This document shows positions 22,201 through 28,701 of a stretch of 30,424 bases of DNA, in pieces; positions within the stretch are counted from its first letter, which is position 1, and every line of letters starts with the position of its first letter. Position numbers and translations under genes: made by a program. The stretch is from a virus. The DNA lies in IMG/VR virus record IMGVR_UViG_3300031758_000378, positions 1 through 30,424 of that record, one strand, 5' to 3'. The notes beneath the pieces are model-generated. The model saw only the letters and a program-made list of their open reading frames with translations, had not been told where the DNA came from and did not search any database.

Positions 22201-22478
22201 TTCTTTTTGGCTCGTCTCTTATTCTCTAGACCTACGTTCTTCTTTTTAGATAGAACTCTTAGGTTGGATATTTTATCGTTGCCTTTACGACCACCATTAT
22301 CTTTATGGTCAACTTCTTGATTGCGTTTTAACTTCTTACCAGTAGCCTTCTTGTAATCAAGACGTGCCTTGTTGGTAGATGTAGTCTCAGTTGTTCCATC
22401 CTTTTTCTTACGCTTGATAACGTAGATTGGACGGCCACCGTTTTGTTTACTACCTTTATATGGTCCAAATATTTTCAT
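22197..22478 (-). CDS. HNH endonuclease (93 aa)
   Basis: The start at 22478 is set by an ATGA overlap with the DUF1599 gene. The protein is very basic. The HNH core is VDHKDN, then NDKISNLRVLSKKKN, with the His and two Asn positions present. A beta-rich N-terminal portion (RPIYVIKRKKKDG) may bind DNA. It may be a homing-type or a packaging/replication-linked nuclease; it lies in a replication operon, not near terminase. Confidence 0.8.
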   Translation of the reverse strand: MKIFGPYKGSKQNGGRPIYVIKRKKKDGTTETTSTNKARLDYKKATGKKLKRNQEVDHKDNGGRKGNDKISNLRVLSKKKNVGLENKRRAKKK

Positions 22479-22846
22479 CGGTCCCACTTTCCTCTCAGTA
22501 CTAGCAACCCAATGATTGCGTAGTTTGCCATATCCTTGAAGGAGTCTTCAAAGGATTCGTGTTCAGGTGCCATATCCCTGATGCTGTCATATAAGTTATT
22601 TATACGTGCTAACTTATCATGCATACGAACCCTAAGTCCGTTGATTGCACCACCTGGCGCATCGGATATATTCTTTGGTCCGTAATCCTTATGTTTAGAT
22701 AAGAGTAAGTCTAATAGTTCTTGGAAGGTCTGACCTACTTCATACTCAAAAGAGGTACTTCTATTACCAATATTAATGACTTGTTCTCTATCGTCTTCTT
22801 GGTTATATGGAAACCTTGCATTTCCAAGTGGGTTATAATCTGCCAT
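22475..22846 (-). CDS. DUF1599 / nucleotide-modification-associated domain protein (123 aa)
   Basis: Matches the small alpha-helical DUF1599 pattern: FQELLDLLLSKHKDYGPKN, GAINGLRVRMHDKLARINNL, and the terminal DSFKDMANYAIIGLLVL. This family is MazG-like and is often found in phages with nucleotide-metabolism or modified-base genes. It may act on nucleotides. No thymidylate synthase or base-modifying gene is seen beside it. Confidence 0.75.
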   Translation of the reverse strand: MADYNPLGNARFPYNQEDDREQVINIGNRSTSFEYEVGQTFQELLDLLLSKHKDYGPKNISDAPGGAINGLRVRMHDKLARINNLYDSIRDMAPEHESFEDSFKDMANYAIIGLLVLRGKWDR

Positions 22847-22852
22847 GCTTCT

Positions 22853-23224
22853 TCACTCTCCATCTTCTTCATTGTGTTTGGTCTCTTCTTCTAATAGTTC
22901 ATGCAAGTCTTTATCAAAACTATTCATATGTTCACGAACTATCATATCCTCGATAAAGTGTTTCACTTGTCCAGGATTCTTTTCGGCTGCATATAAAGTT
23001 GCATAGGTAGATTGGGTAATACTTTTGACTTCCTCTGGCTTATCAGCATATGCGTATATGCATCTTAGTAGAGAACCTATCATTAATGTATACCCATTAG
23101 GTAATATTAACTTAGGGTCAAATGCTTCTTCGCCTATGTCATCTAGCAAATGGTCTGTTGCTTCAAATATGTTATCAAATTGTTGACCGCACATTTTGCA
23201 TTTAGGTATCTTATTAAATTTCAT
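22853..23224 (-). CDS. Zinc-finger-like protein of unknown function (123 aa)
   Basis: Begins MKFNKIPKCKMCGQQF, a CxxC knuckle, with a His about 20 residues on (EATDHLLDD), consistent with a C2H2-like finger. The remainder is acidic and helical. It overlaps the TOPRIM gene end by 11 nt. Its position beside the primase suggests a replication accessory role. Confidence 0.6.
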   Translation of the reverse strand: MKFNKIPKCKMCGQQFDNIFEATDHLLDDIGEEAFDPKLILPNGYTLMIGSLLRCIYAYADKPEEVKSITQSTYATLYAAEKNPGQVKHFIEDMIVREHMNSFDKDLHELLEEETKHNEEDGE

Positions 23225-23840
23225 TTAGTCCCATTTTCCCTTTAATGTAATTTGCACCGTGCTTGACATAAGTTGAATTGACATCTTCTCCATCTTCCAT
23301 TGATATGACAGTGACAGGTAACTCTCTAGATAGAGACGTTGCAAATTCTTTTCCTGGTTGGTCTCCGTCGGCAAAGACAAAGACTCTTTCGAAATCGGCA
23401 AGCAATCTGGTGTAATGCCTCTTCCAAGAGTTTGCTCCAGGAACTCCGATACAGGGAATTCCGACCATGCCAGAAAGGGTAAGTGTGTCAATTTCTCCTT
23501 CACATACTCCAATGAAATCCCCTGCTTTCTCTATGTCCAATACGTTATACATTTTGGTTTCTGCCCCTGTCATTCCCATGTACTTAGGTTCAATAGCAGG
23601 ATGAAGAGCACGAAAACGAATATCGACAACACCAGTCTTGGTAATATACGGTATGGATAATCTTCCTCTGAATGCTTCATGTCCAACCTCAGGCTCCTCT
23701 ACTACGCCTAATCGAGCCAGACGTGCTGCTTCCCTTGTTATTCCCCTGCTTACGAGGTAATCTTCCGCCAGAAAGATGTTTGCTGCGTACTTCGCCGTAG
23801 CCAAGTCCAGCAATTCCCTCTGCAAATGATTTTGCTTCAC
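23214..23840 (-). CDS. TOPRIM-containing primase half (208 aa)
   Basis: TOPRIM motifs VCEGEIDTLTL (about 110) and FVFADGDQPG (about 155) supply the acidic metal site. An N-terminal region AEDYLVSRGITREAARLARLG is typical of DnaG-type primases between zinc and catalytic domains. I choose GTG 23840 because GAAAGGG lies nine bases upstream; a TTG at 23849 is also possible. The frame overlaps the CHC2 gene by about 150 nt, so the primase is encoded as two proteins or joined by recoding. Confidence 0.82.
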   Translation of the reverse strand: MKQNHLQRELLDLATAKYAANIFLAEDYLVSRGITREAARLARLGVVEEPEVGHEAFRGRLSIPYITKTGVVDIRFRALHPAIEPKYMGMTGAETKMYNVLDIEKAGDFIGVCEGEIDTLTLSGMVGIPCIGVPGANSWKRHYTRLLADFERVFVFADGDQPGKEFATSLSRELPVTVISMEDGEDVNSTYVKHGANYIKGKMGLNEI

Positions 23841-24063
23841 GAATATCAACCCTTTCTTGCTTTGCTATTATCTGTAAACTATTACCACTCATACCACAAG
23901 CAAAACAATTAAATATGTTTTCCTTAGTATTAAAACTTGCTGAACTGTGTGTGTCGTCATGGAACGGACACTTGATATTAACTTGTCCAGATGTTCTAGT
24001 AAAGTTGGCTCCGTAATGCTTGAGCACAGCCACTATATCTGGTAAATCATCAACTAAAGACAT
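23689..24063 (-). CDS. CHC2 zinc-finger primase half (124 aa)
   Basis: ATG 24063 follows GAGG. The CHC2 zinc finger is clear: KCPFHDD (about 33), then NCFACG (about 53). This domain recognises template DNA in DnaG-type primases. After IREAKSFAEG the sequence becomes basic, low-complexity and ends SIRRSRGA, because the catalytic continuation lies in the +1 frame of the overlapping TOPRIM gene. Confidence 0.82.
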   Translation of the reverse strand: MSLVDDLPDIVAVLKHYGANFTRTSGQVNIKCPFHDDTHSSASFNTKENIFNCFACGMSGNSLQIIAKQERVDIREAKSFAEGIAGLGYGEVRSKHLSGGRLPRKQGNNKGSSTSGSIRRSRGA

Positions 24064-24415
24064 CACCTAACCTCAATACTAAATAAGAGTCTGCTATTGA
24101 TTTCCCTCTGGCTTTGATGATGACCGCAGGAAGAACTGCCTCCCTTTTAATGCCTCTTGCTTTCGCATAATTTGTTGCTTCGACCTGAGCCTCTTTCGTC
24201 CAACCAGATAAGTCAATGCGACCTGATTGACCTGGGGCTTTGGCTTCGATAACGCCGATGGATGCGAAGAAATCTTGGCGGACAACAACGTCTCCCTCAT
24301 CTCTTGCACCTGTTCTTGCAAGTCTCTCACTATCAAGTCCAATTCGTCTAAAATAGTCTCGTAAGTCGGTTTCAAATGTTGCTCCTCTAGCCTTGTGTGA
24401 TTTTCTAGTTGTCAT
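24050..24415 (-). CDS. Holliday-junction-resolvase-like (Hjc-type) nuclease (121 aa)
   Basis: Motifs in order: RGATFETDLRDYFRRIG, RTGARDEGDVVV (catalytic Asp), and GVIEAKA (Glu-x-Lys). These match small Hjc-like PD-(D/E)XK resolvases that cut four-way junctions during recombination or packaging. The start overlaps the DnaB-like gene end as ATGA. Confidence 0.82.
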   Translation of the reverse strand: MTTRKSHKARGATFETDLRDYFRRIGLDSERLARTGARDEGDVVVRQDFFASIGVIEAKAPGQSGRIDLSGWTKEAQVEATNYAKARGIKREAVLPAVIIKARGKSIADSYLVLRLGDVFS

Positions 24416-25194
24416 GAGTTCTCAGGTATATCCTCTACATACATGTATTCAGGATTAAATGCTAACCATGTCATTAGCGTACCCCCAGCATCCGCTCTAC
24501 CGTATCTATTCTTGACTGACGCCACGCCCAAAGATGTGCCAACAGTACCAAGTGTACAAATAAGGGCGGGTAGTTGCGATACTTTACCTTGGATTGCAGA
24601 GCGAGGTTGACAAGGGTTCCCAGGAATTGCCTCAGACGTATGGTGTAATACAACAATCGCAGAGTTAGTTGCCCTTGCAAGATACTTCAACTCCTTCATA
24701 ATTGCCCTCATTGAGGCAAACTCTTCACCACCATCTGTGGCTACATCCATTAAGTTATCTAGAACTATTAGAGTTGGTGGGCATCCCCATAACTCTTCAA
24801 ACGCTTGAACTTCTTCATCAATATCTTGTAGGGTTGGGGATGATTCGAAGGACCAGATTATATGACTGCCTTTTTGTAAGACTGCTTTAGTCCATCCAAC
24901 ATCAGTATTAAGTTTATGCTCAACATCTGTTTGATTCTTACCAGATATCATTGACGCTAGGCGCATAGCCATAGTATGTGCATTGGTATCAGCGGAGATG
25001 TAAAGAGTCGGAACATTTGTTTTTAATGCTAGTGCTAGTGCAAGTGTTGATTTACCTGCACCTGGAGCACCAGCAAACATAGAAACTTCTGAACGCCGTA
25101 TAATAATCTTGGACGCTTCGAATGACTTAAAACAAGAAGGCAGGGGTTCCCCCCCAATAGATGCTTTACCTACAGACCTAACTAGTGTACGCAT
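24412..25194 (-). CDS. DnaB/RepA-like RecA-fold helicase ATPase (260 aa)
   Basis: Walker A GAPGAGKST (residues 42-50), Walker B LIVLDNL, a VVLHHTSE sensor block and a late KNRYGRAD with a possible arginine finger. It lacks a DnaB N-terminal domain, and is the size of a helicase core alone. With the adjacent primase halves it probably drives replication forks. Ribosome site AGGGG lies upstream of ATG 25194. Confidence 0.85.
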   Translation of the reverse strand: MRTLVRSVGKASIGGEPLPSCFKSFEASKIIIRRSEVSMFAGAPGAGKSTLALALALKTNVPTLYISADTNAHTMAMRLASMISGKNQTDVEHKLNTDVGWTKAVLQKGSHIIWSFESSPTLQDIDEEVQAFEELWGCPPTLIVLDNLMDVATDGGEEFASMRAIMKELKYLARATNSAIVVLHHTSEAIPGNPCQPRSAIQGKVSQLPALICTLGTVGTSLGVASVKNRYGRADAGGTLMTWLAFNPEYMYVEDIPENS

Positions 25195-25238
25195 TTATCA
25201 GCCCCTGCCTAATTGTTAAAACGGAAATTGTTCGTCGA

Positions 25239-25622
25239 TTAATTTACTGGCTTGCATTGGTCGGCTCCCTGTGGCATTGGACAAACCCACATTGCGTATG
25301 GATTTCCCGTCTTGCTGGAGATTCCCGACTTGTACTTCCTCGCTCCGTGCTGGCACGTTGGTGCTGATGTAGCGGATGGAGCCGATGCCTGGGGCGGAGT
25401 TGAGGACTGCGGAGGCCTTGTGTTTGTAGTGGTAGTTGGCGTCGATAAAGGGGCGGAGTTACTCGCACCCACCACCAACTTACCAACTGAAGCAATTTGA
25501 GTCGAGTAATCCCCAATGCCCTCTAATAAAACACTTAATTCATCAGCAGTATTTGCCCTGATGTTAATCATATCTCCATTAGGAGTTTTATATGATACTT
25601 GTAACTTCCATTCTTCTGCCAT
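25239..25622 (-). CDS. Two-part protein with C-terminal zinc-ribbon-like domain (127 aa)
   Basis: Residues 1-50 form a small folded region (WKLQVSYKTPNGDMINIRA). A Pro/Ser/Thr/Ala linker (55-90) leads to a C-terminal block with CQHGARKYKSG, TGNPYAMWVCP and a final Cys, likely a metal ribbon. Position between the nuclease and helicase suggests a DNA-binding role such as a single-strand-binding adapter, not proven. AAGGAT precedes ATG. Confidence 0.6.
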   Translation of the reverse strand: MAEEWKLQVSYKTPNGDMINIRANTADELSVLLEGIGDYSTQIASVGKLVVGASNSAPLSTPTTTTNTRPPQSSTPPQASAPSATSAPTCQHGARKYKSGISSKTGNPYAMWVCPMPQGADQCKPVN

Positions 25623-26243
25623 TTATCCTTCTTTCTTTACAGAGAATTGACAATGAGCGGTTAATCCGCACATGTACTGACAAGAGTTTGTGTTGGGCAG
25701 AAATACACCCGCTTTCCTAGCCTTGTCAAAACCTTTAACTAGGAACTCCATCTTGTCGTACGTGTATTCCGACAAGTTAACCATCTCTACAATGTTACTT
25801 GCACGAGACATGTAGTAATTACCCCATATAGTTTGCTCATAGATTTCTTGACCGTAAGTAACTTCTAATCCTACTTTATAGAAACCAAGTTGCAACGTAC
25901 TTGTAGGTGTGTTTTTTGATGTCTTTAAATCAACTATTACTAATTGACCATTAACATCAAAAATTCTATCGATAACCATCTTGATTGGAACATCAGCAAC
26001 TACTGGCATAAGTTCCAACTCAATAGCAGGGCGTCCATCAGGCGTAATCCAAATCTTCCAATCAGGATTAGCCTTGCGCCAGTTAATATAATCCTCTACC
26101 CATATCGGTCCAGCAGTATGCCAAAACTTTACGTCTTCCTTATTGGGAGACATTTTGGTAACCTTACCGCCTATGCGAGCATTAGTTAAATCTATACCTT
26201 CAGATTCCTTAGCCCATGCTTGGTCCCACAGATATTGGCTCAT
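25623..26243 (-). CDS. RecB/Cas4-like PD-(D/E)XK nuclease, catalytic part (206 aa)
   Basis: Carries the catalytic Asp and Asp-x-Lys (DRIFDVNGQLVIVDLKTSKN) and the QLGFYKVGLE motif of RecB-family nucleases. It ends with a Cys cluster (CQYMCGLTAHC) that may hold an Fe-S cluster. The N-terminal motif of the family is in the preceding 63-aa gene, with which it shares an ATGA overlap. Probably an exonuclease for replication or recombination. Confidence 0.75.
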   Translation of the reverse strand: MSQYLWDQAWAKESEGIDLTNARIGGKVTKMSPNKEDVKFWHTAGPIWVEDYINWRKANPDWKIWITPDGRPAIELELMPVVADVPIKMVIDRIFDVNGQLVIVDLKTSKNTPTSTLQLGFYKVGLEVTYGQEIYEQTIWGNYYMSRASNIVEMVNLSEYTYDKMEFLVKGFDKARKAGVFLPNTNSCQYMCGLTAHCQFSVKKEG

Positions 26244-26431
26244 AGGTTTTCCCTATCATATATCTCTGTTGCCAAATGGAATGCAGAACCACCAACTGAC
26301 CAAACAGATGGTTCTTCTTTTTTCTCCAATAACCTACCTAGATAATACTGATATCCACAGGTTAGGTAAGTGCTGAAAGCACTATAGGAAATGTGCTCGG
26401 GTAATGTATATTCTTCGAGTTCTATTGACAT
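26240..26431 (-). CDS. RecB/Cas4-like nuclease, N-terminal part (63 aa)
   Basis: Holds the N-terminal RecB-family pattern: ISYSAFSTYLTCGYQYYLG, with one Cys of the possible Fe-S site, and GGSAFHLATE with the conserved His and Glu. It ends where the catalytic part begins (ATGA). No Shine-Dalgarno precedes ATG 26431, and the predicted -10 at 26440-26445 would give an almost leaderless mRNA, common in actinobacteria. Confidence 0.7.
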   Translation of the reverse strand: MSIELEEYTLPEHISYSAFSTYLTCGYQYYLGRLLEKKEEPSVWSVGGSAFHLATEIYDRENL

Positions 26432-26439
26432 GCGATAAG

Positions 26440-26467
26440 TGTATAGGATTGATTGAGGATATGTAAG
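26440..26467 (-). promoter_or_regulatory. Predicted leaderless promoter of the replication operon
   Basis: On the minus strand, CTTACA (26467-26462) and TATACA (26445-26440) are 16 bp apart. The start would fall around 26433, two bases before the ATG at 26431, which lacks a ribosome site. The -35 lies within one arm of an inverted repeat. Confidence 0.45.
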
Positions 26468-26484
26468 TTGTTAAGTACTTACAT
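26461..26484. promoter_or_regulatory. Operator candidate: ATGTAAGT / ACTTACAT inverted repeat
   Basis: Perfect 8-bp arms (26461-26468 and 26477-26484) around 8 nt. It overlaps the predicted -35 of the replication operon, as a repressor site would. It differs from the 17-bp palindrome, so another protein is implied. Confidence 0.5.
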
Positions 26485-26529
26485 GTATTGGTATCTATGT
26501 GTATACTTGAATATAATATATAATATATA

Positions 26530-26546
26530 AGACCCCGAAGGGGTCT
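26530..26546. terminator. Hairpin AGACCCC-GAA-GGGGTCT in the divergent gap
   Basis: Stem of 7 bp with a 3-nt loop, with AT-rich sequence on both sides but no pure T-run. It may stop transcripts leaving the lysis block or read-through between the divergent replication operon and the lone plus-strand gene. Confidence 0.5.
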
Positions 26547-26587
26547 ATTAATATATATAATTAATTATATACTATAATAGGAGAACT

Positions 26588-26755
26588 ATGTCAACTACTT
26601 TCTGGGCAGTATTTCTTGGTGTAATGGCAGCATATGTGGTGGTAACCTTATTTGAAGGTATTGTGGAAGAGATACACGCCAAGCGTATTAGTGGTTACCT
26701 AGAACATCTAGAGGACCAATCAGAAGACTTTTTGGATGAACTAAAAACTCGATAA
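26588..26755 (+). CDS. Lone plus-strand membrane protein (55 aa)
   Basis: ATG 26588 is preceded by AGGAG. One membrane span (about residues 5-23, FWAVFLGVMAAYVVVTLFEG) is followed by a charged, acidic cytoplasmic helix. It is the only rightward gene between two leftward blocks and has its own terminator. It may be a moron-like gene or a lysis/exclusion regulator; no family is recognised. Confidence 0.65.
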   Translation: MSTTFWAVFLGVMAAYVVVTLFEGIVEEIHAKRISGYLEHLEDQSEDFLDELKTR

Positions 26756-26762
26756 AAACGAC

Positions 26763-26806
26763 AAAAGACCCCCTTCCTGAGGTAAGTACCTCAAGTTGGG
26801 GGTTTT
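26763..26806. terminator. Bidirectional terminator between converging genes
   Basis: CCCCC (26769-26773) pairs with GGGGG (26798-26802). Within it TGAGGTA and TACCTCA pair around AG. AAAA on the left and TTTT on the right make it work both ways, ending the lone plus gene and the minus lysis operon. Confidence 0.85.
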
Positions 26807-26845
26807 CGTGTCTCTAAAGGGCGTTTAAAGCCCGATTAGGGGTAT

Positions 26846-27058
26846 TTAATTAGAACCTGCACCGTATTCTTTTTCAGTCTTATCTGCCCATTTAGCCAAA
26901 GGACCCGCAATAGAACCGATTAGGATAGCATACTCAGGGGCAAGGTCAGCAGCAAGTGCAAGACCCATAGTTACTGCTGATGCTAATACTGCCCGTAGGT
27001 AAGACTTAAATGCAGCCTTAGTCTTTGGGTCTTTTAACTTAGCGATTATGTTTTTCAT
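26846..27058 (-). CDS. Holin candidate (70 aa)
   Basis: The start at 27058 is supported by AGGAG. A basic amphipathic N-terminus (MKNIIAKLKDPKTKAAFKS) leads to one or two membrane segments over about 25-58 (AVLASAVTMGLALAADLAPEY, ILIGSIAGPLA) and a charged tail. Its place immediately after the endolysin and last in the operon suits a holin, which permeabilises the membrane for lysis. The assignment is from topology and context. Confidence 0.65.
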   Translation of the reverse strand: MKNIIAKLKDPKTKAAFKSYLRAVLASAVTMGLALAADLAPEYAILIGSIAGPLAKWADKTEKEYGAGSN

Positions 27059-27470
27059 TGTTTCTCCTATTTTTTTTAGGTACTGCACCCATCCAACTGA
27101 ACCAGTTAGAATCGTCTTTAGCATACTCTGTCTTAATTGAAATATGTAAATGTTTATTATGTTGGTTGCTACCTTTGTAGGTGTGCTCCCCTTTTTCTTT
27201 GCTCCAAATTTTACCTTTAAATATTAGATACTTAACTCTAACATCATTTTGTAATTTAATATAAATATCTTTGCAGTCTACCCCATTGGCTGGGTCATCT
27301 GTTAAGTCAACTGCTAGTCCAGTATTGTGGTCTGAGTTAGGACTCTGCTTTAAATGAGCAGCAGATGGTAGCAGACCATCGCTTGCTTTCTTTCTCTTGG
27401 GCCAAATGGCTGTCGCTTGGCGCAATACAGCAATCGCAGCAGGTGTGGCTTTCTTGGCTACAGTTGTCAT
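27039..27470 (-). CDS. Endolysin, M15-type D,D-/L,D-peptidase (143 aa)
   Basis: The start at 27470 is fixed by an ATGA overlap with the 38-aa gene. The zinc-site motifs are SDHNTGLAVDL (His and Asp) and HLHIS (His), preceded by SAAHLKQSPN. These are typical of small M15/VanY-like phage peptidases that cut peptide stems of peptidoglycan. The C-terminus is basic. It overlaps the holin candidate by 20 nt. There is no signal peptide, so export depends on a holin. Confidence 0.85.
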   Translation of the reverse strand: MTTVAKKATPAAIAVLRQATAIWPKRKKASDGLLPSAAHLKQSPNSDHNTGLAVDLTDDPANGVDCKDIYIKLQNDVRVKYLIFKGKIWSKEKGEHTYKGSNQHNKHLHISIKTEYAKDDSNWFSWMGAVPKKNRRNNEKHNR

Positions 27471-27583
27471 ATTGACATCCATCCTTCGTACTCTGCATTT
27501 GGGTTATCCTTAAGCCATTGTTCTCTTAATTGATTCTGGTACTCCCAGTCAATATCATTGCTAACTATTTTTTCCTTATCCAT
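27467..27583 (-). CDS. Small acidic protein upstream of the endolysin (38 aa)
   Basis: ATG 27583 follows AAGGGATGG, and its TGA overlaps the endolysin start (ATGA). MDKEKIVSNDIDWEYQNQL... is helical and Trp-rich (REQWLKDNPNAEYEGW). It may be a coupled peptide of the lysis operon; function unknown. Confidence 0.6.
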   Translation of the reverse strand: MDKEKIVSNDIDWEYQNQLREQWLKDNPNAEYEGWMSI

Positions 27584-28143
27584 ACTTGCCATCCCTTGCG
27601 TAGTATTTCAATATCATCTTTATGTTTATTTAGCCAAGCATTTATTGCTGGCTTTGGATTCTTATCTGTACCATCTGGATGGTCCCACTCATAATCATCA
27701 AAGGCCATAACACCACCAGGCTTGAGTAAGTCCCAAGATAGGCCAGCATCTAAGGTTACTGATTCAGGTAGATGGTCACCATCAATGTAGATAAAATCAT
27801 ATTTAACTTCACGGTTATTCTTTAGCCAGTCCCCACTAAATGCTTTATGTGATTGAACTTTCTTACCGTGTGGTTCTACTTGTTCTTTGTATGCTAACTG
27901 TATATCTGCCCAATTATATACTGACTCGTGAGGTAGGTTACCACACCAAGGGTCTACATCTACCAACAATGATGATGGGTCTGTAAGTATATTCTCTAGT
28001 AGCCAAGCAGATGCGTTGCCAGTAAAGACACCTATCTGTAGAAACTTAAGATTCTTTTTACCTTTAAACTCTACTAGTCCTGCTTCAAAGTCGGCAATAG
28101 TATTGTTGTCATAGAACCATTTAGGAAATTTGTCAGCCTTCAT
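27565..28143 (-). CDS. Class I SAM-dependent methyltransferase (192 aa)
   Basis: Motif I FLQIGVFTGNASAWLLEN, the acidic strand LLVDVDPW, IYIDGDH, and LKPGGVMAFDDYEWD match a Rossmann methyltransferase of the Methyltransf_24 type. Such enzymes often modify sugars or small molecules. Its location between tail and lysis genes could mean modification of virion glycans or of the host surface; substrate unknown. Confidence 0.8.
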   Translation of the reverse strand: MKADKFPKWFYDNNTIADFEAGLVEFKGKKNLKFLQIGVFTGNASAWLLENILTDPSSLLVDVDPWCGNLPHESVYNWADIQLAYKEQVEPHGKKVQSHKAFSGDWLKNNREVKYDFIYIDGDHLPESVTLDAGLSWDLLKPGGVMAFDDYEWDHPDGTDKNPKPAINAWLNKHKDDIEILRKGWQVWIRKK

Positions 28144-28193
28144 TTAATAATTAACTTTTTCTTCGTGCCATTATAACTCTTTATTAAAATTAA

Positions 28194-28475
28194 TTACCGT
28201 GAATCTCTATATTTTTCAGCAAGTCTTTCTGCTGGAGTCTTTTTTCTATACATTTCTGCACGTTGTTGTCTAGCCAAATCTTCCCATTGTTTTTTTTCTT
28301 CTTTGGCTTTTCTTTTTGCTTCTTTCATTGCTTCTGATTCTTGAGGCTTAATAGTTTTAGGCTTTATGTTGCCACTACCAGTATACATTGTACCTTGAGG
28401 CTTGTAAACTTGACCAACATTTTCTCCGCCAGGGTTATATATACCACCACTTGTTCTTGTTCTTCCTGTTGCCAT
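28194..28475 (-). CDS. Basic small late protein (93 aa)
   Basis: AAAGGAG precedes ATG 28475. The first ~45 residues are Gly/Thr/Asn/Pro-rich (TGRTRTSGGIYNPGG), and the remainder is a strongly charged helix (KEAKRKAKEEKKQWEDLARQ). No motif. It may be a virion or lysis accessory protein. Confidence 0.55.
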   Translation of the reverse strand: MATGRTRTSGGIYNPGGENVGQVYKPQGTMYTGSGNIKPKTIKPQESEAMKEAKRKAKEEKKQWEDLARQQRAEMYRKKTPAERLAEKYRDSR

Positions 28476-28493
28476 TTTATTTCTCCTTTGGAT

Positions 28494-28697
28494 TTATTTA
28501 GCGATTATTTGTTTCATTAACTCTGTTAAAAACTCTACTTTTTCCTCTAACCTATTGACTTGGTCCTTGACACTAGACCCTCCATTGGGGCGAAGTTCTG
28601 ACAAATAGTGTTTAACTAAGTGTCTTACTCCAAGTGCTAGTGCCCCTATAAGGGAAGTGATGGCAACAGCAAATGCTGCCCAGTCATTAGGTGTCAT
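28494..28697 (-). CDS. Membrane protein with coiled-coil tail, second holin candidate (67 aa)
   Basis: The start at 28697 (MTPNDWAAFAVAITSLIGAL) is preferred to 28727, which lies in the tail gene. One span covers about residues 6-25, then VRHLVKHYLSELRPNGGSS and a coiled coil (VNRLEEKVEFLTELMKQI). It directly follows the tail gene and precedes the lysis genes. A holin, antiholin or XhlA-like role are possible. Confidence 0.6.
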   Translation of the reverse strand: MTPNDWAAFAVAITSLIGALALGVRHLVKHYLSELRPNGGSSVKDQVNRLEEKVEFLTELMKQIIAK

Positions 28698-28701
28698 AGT
28701 A

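Noticed and set aside
25252-25500. Plus-strand 82-aa frame opposite the Pro/Thr-rich linker protein
   Set aside because: Low-complexity shadow caused by the linker composition on the other strand.
26230-26250. Programmed -1 frameshift joining the two RecB-like parts (GGGAAAAC near the junction)
   Set aside because: The run is not in the right codon register for a standard slippery heptamer, and the ATGA overlap already explains expression of both parts.
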